From Nicotiana tabacum (lineage: Eukaryota > Streptophyta > Magnoliopsida > Solanales > Solanaceae): a stretch of DNA of 64,000 nt. Below the pieces are notes generated by a model, which worked only from the letters and a program-made list of their open reading frames with translations, made no database searches and was not told the DNA's origin. The position numbers and the translations under genes are program-made. Below, piece after piece: positions 1 to 9,778 of this stretch (its first letter is position 1; the number at the start of each line of letters is the position of its first letter). Location of the stretch: positions 121,710,616-121,774,615 of the forward strand of contig NC_134101.1 of assembly GCF_000715075.1 (NCBI RefSeq), written 5' to 3'.

Positions 1-205
1 CTTTAGTATTATTTCACTTGTATTTTTGGAGTGGAATAAAATATTTGGTTGTGTCCGAGGAGTAGGCAGAATTAGCCGAACCTCGTAAATTCTGGTGTTC
101 CCTTTATTATTGCTTTATTGTCTTATTTATTATTTGGTGGCTGTCATAATTTTTGGTATAGTAGTTGTGACTTATTCACACTCTATACATTTGGCTTCCG
201 CAACA
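1..205 (+). repeat. 5' LTR of Copia-1 (right-hand 205 of about 356 bp)
   Basis: Matches 4654-4858 base for base by eye and ends in AACA, followed by the primer site. The missing left part, including the TATA box, lies outside the window. An AATAAA polyadenylation-type hexamer lies inside the LTR, near 35-40 here and at 4688-4693 in the 3' copy. Confidence 0.95.
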
Positions 206-206
206 A

Positions 207-219
207 TTGGTATCAGAGC
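207..219 (+). other. Primer-binding site, initiator tRNA-Met type
   Basis: TTGGTATCAGAGC directly follows the 5' LTR. It is the usual complement of the 3' end of plant initiator tRNA-Met, used to prime minus-strand DNA synthesis. Confidence 0.9.
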
Positions 220-220
220 C

Positions 221-361
221 AAGGTACTGTCTAAGTATGCTCTGTGGTTGCAGCATAGTCTGATCTTCCACATCAGAAAAGATTTATCTTGGTAACTGAG
301 TCAAGGTTCTGTCTGAGTATGCTCTGTGGTTGCAGCTTAGTCTGATCTTCCACACCAGAAA
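221..361 (+). repeat. Imperfect direct duplication in the Copia-1 leader
   Basis: Two copies of about 59 bp (221-279 and 303-361) share the core CTCTGTGGTTGCAGC and TCTGATCTTCCACA, differ at a few positions and are separated by about 23 bp. They lie in the untranslated leader between the primer site and the Gag start codon. Function is unknown; a packaging or regulatory role is possible but not shown. Confidence 0.8.
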
Positions 362-413
362 GGAAATAATCTTGATTTGTGTCGTCAGCTATTAAATAAT
401 ATTTGTGTCAAAG

Positions 414-3400
414 ATGGGAGACAATAAACAAGAAGAATCTACATCAAGTGTCAACAATACGTCATCATTGGCATCTTCGCTTATGACAAGAATTGTGTCA
501 AATGCGAAATTTGCGGTCGAAATATTTGACGGGTCCGGACATTTTGGGATGTGGCAAGGCGAGGTTCTAGATGTCCTTTTTCAACAAGGGCTAGATCTGG
601 CTATTGAAGAAAAGAAACCAGATGTTATTGGAGAAGAAGATTGGAGAATTATCAACCGTGTTGCTTGCGGTACCATTCGATCCTACCTTGCTAGAGAGCA
701 GAAATATCCATACACAAAGGAAACTTCTGCAAGTAAATTATGGAAAGCACTGGAGGATAAATTTTTGAAGAAAAACAGTCAAAATAAATTGTACATGAAG
801 AAGAGACTGTTTCACTTCACCTATGTTCCTGGTACCACGATGAATGAACATATCACCAGTTTCAATAAGTTGGTTACAGATTTGCAAAATATGGATACAA
901 CTTATGATGATGGTGACTTGGCCTTGATGTTGTTGGCGTCACTTCCTGATGAGTACGAGCACCTTGAAACTACTCTACTCCATGGAAATGACGAAGTTTC
1001 TCTCAGAGAAGTTTGTTCGGCTTTGTACAGCTATGAACAAAGAAAGCGAGAAAAACAGAAGGGCGGAGAAGGAGAAACACTATTTGTGAGGGGTCGTCCT
1101 CAAAATCAAACGAGGACAAAGAAGGGAAGATCCAAGTCAAGATCCAGACCCAGCAAAGATGAATGTGCCTTTTGTCGAGAAAAAGGGCACTGGAAGAAAG
1201 ACTGTCCGAAGTTGAAGAATAAGGCCAAACATAACAATGGAAAGGCCATTATGGATTCAAATGTAGCTGATTGTGATGATTCAGACTTCTCATTAGTTAC
1301 AACAGAGTCATCAACATCTTCAGACATATGGTTGATGGACTCGGCTTGTAGCTATCATATGTGTCCCAACAGGGACTGGTTCGTGGAATTTCAAGAAGGA
1401 GAATATGGAGTCGTCCACACAGCGGATAACAGCCCTCTTACCTCATATGACATTGGTTCAATACGATTAAGGAACCATGATGGAATGATCAGAACATTGA
1501 TAGATGTTCGATATGTACCGGATTTGAAGAAGAATCTCATCTCTGTGGGAGCCCTAGAATCAAAAGGGTTCAAAATCATTGCAGAAAATGGAGTGATGAG
1601 AGTATGCTCCGGTGCACTAGTGGTAATGAAGGCTAATCGGAAGAATAATAATATGTATCGCTATCGTGGCAGTACAGTTATTGGGACAGCGATAGTGACA
1701 TCCAGTGACGACAAAGAGGCAGAAGCAACCAAGCTATGGCACATGCGCTTGGGACATGCTGGAGGAAAATCCTTGAAAACTCTATCAGATCAAGGATTGT
1801 TAAAAGGAGTAAAGGCTTGCAACTTGGAGTTTTGTGAGCATTGTGTCAAAGTGAAACAGACAAGGGTTAAATTTGGTACAGCGATCCATAATACTAAAGG
1901 CATTTTGGATTATGTACACTCTGATGTTTGGGGTCCTTCCAAAACACCTTCATTGGGTGGGAAGCACTATTTTGTAACCTTTGTTGATGATTTTTCTCGA
2001 AGAGTGTGGGTGTATACAATGAAAAACAAAGATGAAGTGCTGGGAATTTTTCTCAAATGGAAGACGATGGTGGAGAATCAAACAGGCAGGAGGATCAAGT
2101 GTATTCGCACAGACAATGGAGGTGAATACAAAAATGATCATTTCAATAAAGTCTGTGAAAATGATGGCATCGTCCGACACTTCACTGTTAGACATACACC
2201 ACAACAGAATGGAGTGGCAGAACGTATGAACCGGACCTTGCTGGAGAAGGTACGGTGTATGTTGTCCAATGCTGGCTTGGGCAAAGAATTTTGGGCTGAG
2301 GCAATTACATATGCATGCCACCTCATTAATCGTCTACCATCTGCTGCTATTGATGGCAAAACACCATTTGAAAAATGGTACGGAAAACCTGTTGTAGATT
2401 ATAACTCTTTGCACGTGTTTGGCTCAACTGCATATTATCATGTGATGGAGTCAAAATTGGATCCAAGGGCAAAGAAGGCTATTTTTATGGGAATTACTTC
2501 TGGAGTCAAAGGATATCGCTTATGGTGTCCTATGACAAAGAAAGTAATATTCAGCAGAGATGTTACCTTTGATGAATTTGCTATGGTAAATAAGGTAACA
2601 GAAGATACCAAACAAAATGAAGGTGCTTCTAAGCAGGTGGAGTTTGAGGGAAAATTTATTTTTCCTACACAAGAAGCAGAGGAGGAAACAAATGAAGATT
2701 ACCCTCTGGAAGGAGAGCCAGTAGAGGAGATTCCAACTCAGGAATCTCAACAACAACTTGAATCAATAGCAACCAGCAGGCCAAAAAGAACAATAACGAA
2801 ACCTGTTCGTCTCATAGAGACGGTTGCTTGTGCAACCTCAATTGTAGCTGATGATGTTCCTACTACTTATAAAGACGCTGTTCAAAGTTCAGAAGAAGAT
2901 AAGTGGAGGATTGCCATGAATGATGAGATACAGTCCCTTCATCAGAATCATACATGGAGATTGGCCAATCTCCCGAAGGGAAAGAAAGCAATTGGGTGCA
3001 AATGGGTATTTGCAAAGAAGGAAGGATTTCCTAACCAAGTAGATGTTCGCTACAAAGCAAGATTGGTGGCCAAAGGATATGCTCAAAAGGAGGGAATTGA
3101 TTACAATGAAGTGTTTTCTCCAGTTGTAAAACATTCCTCCATTAGAATTATGTTGGCTTTGGTAGCACAATTGGATTTGGAACTAGTTCAGATGGATGTA
3201 AAAACTGCGTTTTTACATGGAAACTTGGAGGAGGAAATCTACATGACTCAGCCAGAAGGATTCAAAGTTGCTGGAAAAGAAAATATGGTGTGCAAACTTG
3301 AAAAATCGTTGTACGGATTGAAACAATCTTCTAGACAATGGTACAAGCGATTTGACGAATTTATGTTGCGGCAAGGGTACAAGAGAAGCAAATACGATCA

Positions 3401-4424
3401 TTGTGTGTATTTGCACAAGCTTAAAGATGGTTCCTTTGTATATCTTCTCCTATATGTTGATGATATGTTGATAGCTTCCAAGAATTCGGAAGAAATTGAT
3501 AAGTTGAAGATTCAACTGAAGAAGGAGTTCGAGATGAAGGATTTGGGTGAGGCAAAGAAAATTCTTGGCATGGAGATAATTAGAGATAGACGTTCAAAGA
3601 AACTCTGTTTATCTCAAAAGGAATATTTGAAGAGAGTACTTCAACGTTTTGGCATAGATGACAAGACTAAGCCAGTTAGTACTCCACTTGCTTCCCATTT
3701 TAAGCTAAGTACTACTATGTCGCCAATGGATGAAGCTGAACGAGAGTATATGTCAAAGGTACCATACGCAAATGCTGTTGGTAGCTTGATGTATGCAATG
3801 GTTTGCACAAGGCCTGACATTTCACAAGCTGTTGGAGTTATTAGCAGATATATGCACAATCCAGGGAAGGAGCATTGGCAAGCTGTGAAGTGGATTCTAC
3901 GGTATATTCATAATACTGTAGATGTCGGGTTAGTTTTTGAGCAGGAAGACAATCAGTTTGTAGTTGGATATTGTGACTCAGATTTTGCGGGTGATATGGA
4001 CAAACGAAGATCAACTACTGGTTATGTGTTTACTTTTGCAAAGGCACCAGTTAGTTGGAAGTCTACTTTGCAGTCAACAATTGCTTTGTCTACAACAGAG
4101 GCAGAGTACATGGCTATTACAGATGCTGTGAAAGAGGCAATTTGGCTTCAAGGATTGCTAAAGGAGCTTGGTGTTGAACAAAAAGGTATCACAATTTTTT
4201 GTGATAGTCAAAGTGCTATTCAATTAGCGAAGAACCAAGTTTATCATGCAAGGACGAAGCACATTGATGTTCGGTATCATTTCGTACGAGAAATCATAGA
4301 AGAAGGTGGAGTCACGGTGAAGAAAATTCATACTACAGAGAATCCTGCTGATATGCTGACAAAGGTGGTGACTGCGGTCAAGTTTCAACATTGTTTGGAT
4401 TTGATCAACATTGTTGAACACTGA
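414..4424 (+). CDS. Copia-type Gag-Pol polyprotein, full length
   Basis: A 1336-residue uninterrupted polyprotein for retrotransposon replication. The frame opens at a GTG at 405, but the first ATG is at 414 and is the plausible start. Domains: Gag with a UBN2-like region about 50-220; zinc knuckle CX2CX4HX4C at 251-264; aspartic protease with Asp309 in a DSACSYHM context (the third residue is Ala, as in many copia proteases); GAG-pre-integrase with His443, His448, Cys474, Cys477; integrase catalytic triad Asp504, Asp567, Glu603; reverse transcriptase with YVDD at about 1014-1017; RNase H with Asp1188, Glu1229 and Asp1264. All catalytic residues I can place are present, and the length is normal for the family. 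The stop lies 78 bp before the 3' LTR. Confidence 0.96.
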   Translation: MGDNKQEESTSSVNNTSSLASSLMTRIVSNAKFAVEIFDGSGHFGMWQGEVLDVLFQQGLDLAIEEKKPDVIGEEDWRIINRVACGTIRSYLAREQKYPYTKETSASKLWKALEDKFLKKNSQNKLYMKKRLFHFTYVPGTTMNEHITSFNKLVTDLQNMDTTYDDGDLALMLLASLPDEYEHLETTLLHGNDEVSLREVCSALYSYEQRKREKQKGGEGETLFVRGRPQNQTRTKKGRSKSRSRPSKDECAFCREKGHWKKDCPKLKNKAKHNNGKAIMDSNVADCDDSDFSLVTTESSTSSDIWLMDSACSYHMCPNRDWFVEFQEGEYGVVHTADNSPLTSYDIGSIRLRNHDGMIRTLIDVRYVPDLKKNLISVGALESKGFKIIAENGVMRVCSGALVVMKANRKNNNMYRYRGSTVIGTAIVTSSDDKEAEATKLWHMRLGHAGGKSLKTLSDQGLLKGVKACNLEFCEHCVKVKQTRVKFGTAIHNTKGILDYVHSDVWGPSKTPSLGGKHYFVTFVDDFSRRVWVYTMKNKDEVLGIFLKWKTMVENQTGRRIKCIRTDNGGEYKNDHFNKVCENDGIVRHFTVRHTPQQNGVAERMNRTLLEKVRCMLSNAGLGKEFWAEAITYACHLINRLPSAAIDGKTPFEKWYGKPVVDYNSLHVFGSTAYYHVMESKLDPRAKKAIFMGITSGVKGYRLWCPMTKKVIFSRDVTFDEFAMVNKVTEDTKQNEGASKQVEFEGKFIFPTQEAEEETNEDYPLEGEPVEEIPTQESQQQLESIATSRPKRTITKPVRLIETVACATSIVADDVPTTYKDAVQSSEEDKWRIAMNDEIQSLHQNHTWRLANLPKGKKAIGCKWVFAKKEGFPNQVDVRYKARLVAKGYAQKEGIDYNEVFSPVVKHSSIRIMLALVAQLDLELVQMDVKTAFLHGNLEEEIYMTQPEGFKVAGKENMVCKLEKSLYGLKQSSRQWYKRFDEFMLRQGYKRSKYDHCVYLHKLKDGSFVYLLLYVDDMLIASKNSEEIDKLKIQLKKEFEMKDLGEAKKILGMEIIRDRRSKKLCLSQKEYLKRVLQRFGIDDKTKPVSTPLASHFKLSTTMSPMDEAEREYMSKVPYANAVGSLMYAMVCTRPDISQAVGVISRYMHNPGKEHWQAVKWILRYIHNTVDVGLVFEQEDNQFVVGYCDSDFAGDMDKRRSTTGYVFTFAKAPVSWKSTLQSTIALSTTEAEYMAITDAVKEAIWLQGLLKELGVEQKGITIFCDSQSAIQLAKNQVYHARTKHIDVRYHFVREIIEEGGVTVKKIHTTENPADMLTKVVTAVKFQHCLDLINIVEH

Positions 4425-4490
4425 AGATTGAAGATGAAGACACAACCAAAATTTGTTATTGAGAGAGAATTGAAAATGTGGAATTTTGCC

Positions 4491-4502
4491 AAGGTGGAGA
4501 TT
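4491..4502 (+). other. Polypurine tract of Copia-1
   Basis: AAGGTGGAGATT immediately precedes the 3' LTR and would prime plus-strand synthesis. Confidence 0.8.
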
Positions 4503-4858
4503 TGTTGAAGTTTGGCAAAATGCCAAAGTCCCACATTGGTTGGGAGTTAAGTTTGGGGGGGATTTTTCCCCTATAAAAGAAGGCCTAATGTTTAGGATTG
4601 AAACACACCTCTCATTTGCCTTCTCATCTGTTTAAGGCATTTGTATCTTCTCTCTTTAGTATTATTTCACTTGTATTTTTGGAGTGGAATAAAATATTTG
4701 GTTGTGTCCGAGGAGTAGGCAGAATTAGCCGAACCTCGTAAATTCTGGTGTTCCCTTTATTATTGCTTTATTGTCTTATTTATTATTTGGTGGCTGTCAT
4801 AATTTTTGGTATAGTAGTTGTGACTTATTCACACTCTATACATTTGGCTTCCGCAACA
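4503..4858 (+). repeat. 3' LTR of Copia-1, complete (356 bp)
   Basis: Runs from TGTTGAAG to GCAACA with short TGTT/AACA inverted ends. It holds an inverted repeat TTTGGCA-AAA-TGCCAAA (4511-4527) near its start, a TATA box at 4572 and an AATAAA at 4688-4693. Confidence 0.95.
4572..4579 (+). promoter_or_regulatory. Probable TATA box in the Copia-1 LTR
   Basis: TATAAAAG follows a G-run and C-run in the U3 part of the LTR, about 70 bp from the LTR start. This is the expected place for a retrotransposon core promoter. In this copy it would drive transcription rightward into the flank. Confidence 0.6.
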
Positions 4859-5343
4859 GTATCTTATGTATAGCCAAGTAATCAATTTTTTTAAGCTAGC
4901 ATTCTGTATTATACAGAATGCTTCTCTCTATCTCTCACTCATATAGCTCAACAGTGTTCACTAAAAGTTATTCCAGCATCTAACATTGAAAAAAAGAACA
5001 AAATAACCAGCTTCTTGCATCCAACAAGAAGGAAGCATGCATGTATAATACAGTATTGTTGCGACACTTTCCTCTACTGTGACAACGAGGTACTGATATT
5101 CAAATACAGGGACCTTTTGATTAACCAGTGTGCTGAATAGCCTATTGCAAAAATTAGTTGGCAAAGAATAAGAAGGACAATTTACATGGTAAACTATTTA
5201 CGCAAGTGATATTGTAATTCACTGTCCACCCTCCAAGACAGGGAAAATCGCTCATATAAAGTTAATAACCTGTAATGAACATATTTTTTTTGGGCAACAT
5301 TAGCTTATCTGGAAAGCAAAAATGAACAATTGCGAAACTTATC
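4859..5343. other. Gene-free host sequence between Copia-1 and tRNA-Gly
   Basis: AT-rich, with no long open frame and no recognisable element apart from the palindrome at 4898-4922. Confidence 0.6.
4898..4922. repeat. Perfect 12-bp inverted repeat with one-base centre
   Basis: AGCATTCTGTAT and its exact complement ATACAGAATGCT flank a single T, 39 bp beyond the Copia-1 LTR. It could form a cruciform or be the remains of a small inverted-repeat element. Confidence 0.8.
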
Positions 5344-5347
5344 AAAA
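5344..5347 (-). terminator. RNA polymerase III terminator of tRNA-Gly
   Basis: AAAA on the plus strand gives TTTT on the transcribed minus strand, 8 bp past the tRNA 3' end. Confidence 0.75.
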
Positions 5348-5355
5348 GATTCAAT

Positions 5356-5427
5356 TGCGTCTGCCGGGAGTCGAACCCGGGTCTATTGCTTGGAAGGCAA
5401 TTATCCTAACCGTTGGACTACAAACGC
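5356..5427 (-). tRNA. tRNA-Gly, anticodon TCC
   Basis: A 72-nt minus-strand cloverleaf. The seven-pair acceptor stem is GCGTTTG with CAGACGC, including one G-U pair. The anticodon loop reads CTTCCAA, so the anticodon TCC decodes GGA. The T arm contains the B box GGTTCGACTCC and the discriminator base is A. There is no intron. A TTTT terminator follows 8 bp downstream and CAA repeats lie just upstream, both typical of functional plant tRNA genes. It is the only gene here that is clearly not part of a transposable element. Confidence 0.95.
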
Positions 5428-5437
5428 TTGTTGTTGT
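5428..5437 (-). promoter_or_regulatory. CAA-rich upstream element of tRNA-Gly
   Basis: The minus strand reads CAACAACAA directly before the first tRNA base. CAA motifs in the -3 to -12 region are usual at plant tRNA transcription starts. Confidence 0.5.
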
Positions 5438-5709
5438 CAAAGCATTTTTGTCGCATTATATACATTGTTGTCCACAAACTCAGAATGTTGGTTCAGTTGC
5501 CTCAAAAGTTTAGAAAAATATCATATGATGGAATGATGTATGCCATGTTGGTTTGGCGTTGAGTTCACAACAAGAAGGTATTGTATTAGACATAGGTGTC
5601 TATGTTAAGGAATTCTAAATGAGTAAATGTAGCACTAAAAAAGGGGGATAAAGAGAAACAACTAGGAACGGTATTCACATGGTATATTATATATACCTAA
5701 TAAGAAATG
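5438..5709. other. Short host spacer before Copia-2
   Basis: AT-rich and without coding signal. Its last bases (5706-5709) begin a 21-bp stretch resembling the sequence just beyond the Copia-2 3' LTR. Confidence 0.5.
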
Positions 5710-5891
5710 TGTTAATATTGTCTTTTAATTAGAGTGAATGTCTATTTTTTAGAGAATTTTACTTTGTGGCTAAGTCATTTTCCCCTATAAATAGAGGGGT
5801 CTTGCCCCATTGTAAATCATTCCAAAATTCAATAAGAATTACTCTCTCTTTCTCTGGAATATTGTTCTTCTACTTTTATTGTTTTATTACA
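5710..5891 (+). repeat. 5' LTR of Copia-2
   Basis: From about 5727 to 5891 it aligns well with 27258-27423, ending in TTATTACA; a TATAAATA box lies at 5786-5793. The first 17 or so bases do not match the 3' LTR start and instead resemble the right flank. The motif TTATCAGCACGAG follows directly in the primer-site position; it is not the usual initiator-Met site. Confidence 0.85.
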
Positions 5892-5969
5892 TGTTATCAG
5901 CACGAGACTCTACCATCTCTAGAAGCTCTTTGAGAAGATTAAAGTATAACTTTTCTCCTCTTTTTAATT

Positions 5970-6938
5970 ATGACTGACATTATGAAAAGAAAGTTCGTTG
6001 CCCTTGAAATTTCGGGCAAGAACTATATGACATGGGTGTTGGATGCTGAAATCCATTTAGATGCAATGGATTTTGGAGACGCTATTAAAGACAAAACAAA
6101 AGCATCCACCCAAGACTGTGCTAAGGCCTTGATTTTCTTGTGCCATCACCTTGATGAAGGGTTGAAAATAGAATATCTCACAGTCAAAGATCCACTTGTT
6201 TTGTGGAATGGCTTAAAGGAAAGATATGACAACTTAAAGTTGGTCACTCTTCCACACGCACGATATGATTGGGCTCATCTGAGGCTCCAAGACTTTAAGT
6301 CTGTTTCTGAATATAATTCTATGAAGATACTATCACTGACTATGATATGCTTGAAAAAACAATTACAATGTTTCATTGCTTCCAATATGGTCCTGCAACA
6401 GCAGTACAGAGAGAAAGTTTTCAAGAAGTACTCTGAGTTGATTTCTCTTCTCCTTGTGGCTGAACGAAACAATGACTTGCTCATGAGAAATTACGAAAAT
6501 CGACCCACTGGGTCTACAGTATTGCCTGAAAAGGATGAGGTATATTCTCATTATGCTAAGCTTGGAAAAAGCCGTGGCCCTATTAATGGTTGTGGTCGTG
6601 GCCGTGGACAAGGAATAAATTTTTTCTGGTGTTAATCACCCTCCAAAGAAAAATAACTGCCAAAAGTGAAAAGGGAAAGATGAGAGCCAAAGACAAATGG
6701 TTCAGAAACTGAATGTTATCGTTGCGGTAGAAAAAGGCATTGGGTAAATATTTGTCGTGTACCAAGATATTTGGTTGAGCTTTATCAAGCATCTCTAAAG
6801 AATAAAGGTCCTGAAGCCAATTTTGTCTCTGACAATGATTTTGACATCACCCACTTGGATGTGGCTGACTTCTTTGAGCACCCTGATGGGAAAATAGACC
6901 ACTTGATCGGTGATGGATCCGTAGTTAAAGAAGATTGA
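5970..6938 (+). pseudogene. Decayed copia gag of Copia-2
   Basis: The frame opens at the ATG at 5970 and reads a UBN2-type Gag for 221 codons, then breaks near 6630. A second frame to 6938 carries a zinc knuckle CYRCGRKRHWVNIC (CX2CX4HX4C) and an acidic tail ending in a stop. At least one frameshift separates them. Intact relatives encode a Gag of about 300 residues, so little is missing. Confidence 0.85.
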
Positions 6939-7650
6939 GTAGTTTAAATTTTAGTTTTGCCAATTCGTAGTAGTTAGTGAATAAACATCATGTAATCATA
7001 GTTTTTACATGAGTAGTAGTCATTAATATCAGTTAGTATTATTTGATTTATGAAATAGTGTTAGTTCGTTTTGATTAAATATAGTTCTAATATTTGTTTT
7101 ATACAATCAATTGATTGTTTTGCATTGGACAATGTACGTATTATGTATCTGAGTATATATAATTAAGGACACGTGCGATCACGCCCATACAGTTCGCGTC
7201 GTTACTCATATGGCATATCTTTTCCCACTTCTGAATTTTCCCTGACTTGTACATACAACTTGTTCAAGATGGGTGGATTTATGTTGAATGCAAGGCAAGC
7301 TTTATCTGTAGTGTCAAGACATGAGTTGTAAGGAAACAGTCCAACATGCAATGACCACTGAACTTAAAAGCCACAACCAAAATACAGAAGTGATTGACCA
7401 AGAAACAAATAGAAATATTTTTTTTTCATACAATGTGTGCTCGTAAAACTAATTTTTAAATTAGTTTGTTTTCTTTTCTTCCATAATTGCAATTTCATTC
7501 TGTGTTAATTGTATTATTTAGATGTATGGTATTTAATTCTACTAAATGTCTTTATCTTTCTTATTATTAGCTCCTTTGTTAAATGCTTGAACAAATTCAT
7601 GAATATATTTAATCGACAAGAATATACTAATATTTATTCGTATATTTCTT
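6939..7650. other. Non-coding gag-pol spacer of Copia-2
   Basis: About 700 bp of AT-rich sequence without a coherent frame between the gag stop and the first protease residues. Some relatives of this lineage have a spacer here, but part may be a further, unrecognised insertion. Confidence 0.5.
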
Positions 7651-9778
7651 TTGTATGTCAAACTATGGAAAACAAATATGAATATCTCACAAAGCAAACT
7701 TGGATCAATGTCCAATTGTAAAAATATTTGTTTAGTTGATTCATGTACGACACATACAATATTCAAAGAGAAGAAATATTTCTCTCATTTAAGTATGTGT
7801 AAGGCAGTTGTTACTACAATTTCTGGTAGTAGTAAATTAATTGAAGGCTCTGAAAGAGCTACTATAACTCTGCCTAAGGGAACATACTTATCATAGAGAA
7901 TGCAATGTTCTCCTCCAAGTCCAAGAGGAACTTGTTGAGTTTTAAAGATATCCGCCGAGATAGATATCATATTGAGACAATAGATGAGAATAATCTTGAA
8001 TATCTCATCATTACCAAGAATGTCTCTGGCCAAAAGAGGGTTATTGAAAAGTTCCCATCTTTATCTTGTGGCCTGTATTGGACAAGAATTAGTGCAATTG
8101 AGGCATATTCTACCGTAAACCAAAAGAATACTGATTCCAATACTTTTGTACTTTGGCATGATCGATTGGGACACCCTGGATCAATTATGATGAGATTAAT
8201 TAGAAAAAACTCAAATGGGCATCCATTAAAGAATTTAAAGATTCTTTTAAATAATGAATTTTCTTGCACTTCTTGTTATCAAGGCAAGTTAATTATAAGA
8301 TTATCACCAACAAATGTTGGGATTGAGTCCCCTGCATTTTTAGAACGTATACAAGGGGACATTTGTGGACCTATTCACCGACCTAGTGGGTCGTTTAGAT
8401 ATTTTATGGTCTTAATAGATGCATCTTCTAGATGGTCTCATGTGTGCCTATTGTCATCTCGCAACCTCGCGTTTGCAAAATTAATGGCACAAATAATTCG
8501 ATTACGGGTGCAATTCTCCGATAATCCAATTAAGTTTATTAGACTTGATAATGCTGCTGAGTTTTCATCCCAAGCATTTAATGATTATCACTTATCAATT
8601 GGGATAAAAGTGAAATATTCTATAGCTCATGTTCATACTCAAAATGGCTTTGCATAGTCTTTAATTAAACGTCTGCAATTGATAGCAAGACCGTTACTCA
8701 TGAAAACGAGGTTACCCACTTCTGTTTGGGGTCACTCCATTTTTCATGCAGCATGCTAGTTCGTCTCAAACCGACAAATTATCATAAATATTCCACGTTG
8801 TAATTGGTTTTGGGTCATGAACCTAATATATCCCATTTAAGAATTTTTGGATGCGCAGTATATGTGCCTGTAGCACCGCCATATCGCATGAAAATGGTCC
8901 CCCAAAGAAGGTTAGGAATATATGTTGGATTTGAATCGCCCTCCATTATTCGCTACCTTGAAATATTAACGGGAGATTTGTTCACTGCACGATTTGCAGA
9001 CTATCGATTCAATGAGACACTTTTCCCAAAATTAGGGGGAGAAAATGGTGAAACCAAACGGGAAATTTTTGTGAAAAAATTCATCATTGTCTTATCTTGA
9101 TCCACGTGCCTCTATTTGTGAAAAAGAGGTACAAAAGATTATTTATTTGCAAAAAATAGCAAATCAAATGCCAAATGCATTTATGGATCTGAAAAGGATA
9201 ACAAAATCACATATCCCTGCAAAGAATGTTCCAATCCGTATTGATATCCCTATTGGACAATCTTCTAATATCACAACTAATGAGTCAAAAGCACGCCTAA
9301 AACGTGGCAGACCATTAGGTTCTAAGGATTGAAATCCTAGAAAAAGAAAAACAAATGATCAAGATGACACCACGAAAGAGTCTCATGAAGAAATCCACGA
9401 TTTAACCAATCTTGAGATTCATGAGGAAATCACTGAGCCCGAGACTCAAGAAAATAAGGAACTATCAATAAATCCAATCTATATTGAGACAAATTTAAAT
9501 TGATTGGATATAGTGGTGGATTATGTCTTTGTATATAATGTTACATCTAGCATTATGCAAGATAGTGAGGATCTTGAACCTCAATCTATTGGAGAATGTC
9601 GACAAAGACGTGATTGGACAAAATGGCAAGAAGAAATCCAATCAGAGTTGAATTCACTTGCAAAACGTGAAGTTTTTGGGCAAGAAGCAATCCAATCAGA
9701 GTTATTGGAACTCCTACAAAACTCCAAAAGGCAATTGATTATTTAAAGAAAGAATTCGAGATAAAAGATCTTGGAAAG
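7651..9778 (+). pseudogene. Copia-2 pol, left part: protease, integrase, start of reverse transcriptase
   Basis: Shifted frames read a protease around DSCTTHT (about 7740), GAG-pre-integrase with a WHDRLGHPG motif (about 8154) and an integrase core with RLDNAAEFSSQAF. The second integrase block from about 8804 and later fragments are interrupted by stops and shifts. The last readable residues, KDLGK of reverse transcriptase, stop at 9778, where LARD-1 is inserted. The gene is dead several times over. Confidence 0.88.

Larger units (their letters stand above)
1..4858 (+). mobile_element. Copia-1: Ty1/copia LTR retrotransposon, intact, 5' end outside window
   Basis: The order is partial 5' LTR, primer site, duplicated leader, one long Gag-Pol frame, polypurine tract, complete 356-bp 3' LTR. 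The domain order protease-integrase-reverse transcriptase-RNase H makes it Ty1/copia; sequence style suggests the Tork lineage that contains Tnt1. The 205 bp of 5' LTR in the window look identical to the matching end of the 3' LTR (4654-4858), so the insertion is recent. The base run after the 3' LTR is gtatc, the expected right target duplication; its left partner lies outside the window. Confidence 0.95.

Noticed and set aside
405..413. Upstream in-frame GTG as start of the Copia-1 polyprotein
   Set aside because: The ATG at 414 is the first AUG in frame; a plant retrotransposon is not expected to start at GTG.
1950..2321. Minus-strand frames inside the Copia-1 gag-pol
   Set aside because: Shadows of the intact plus-strand coding sequence.
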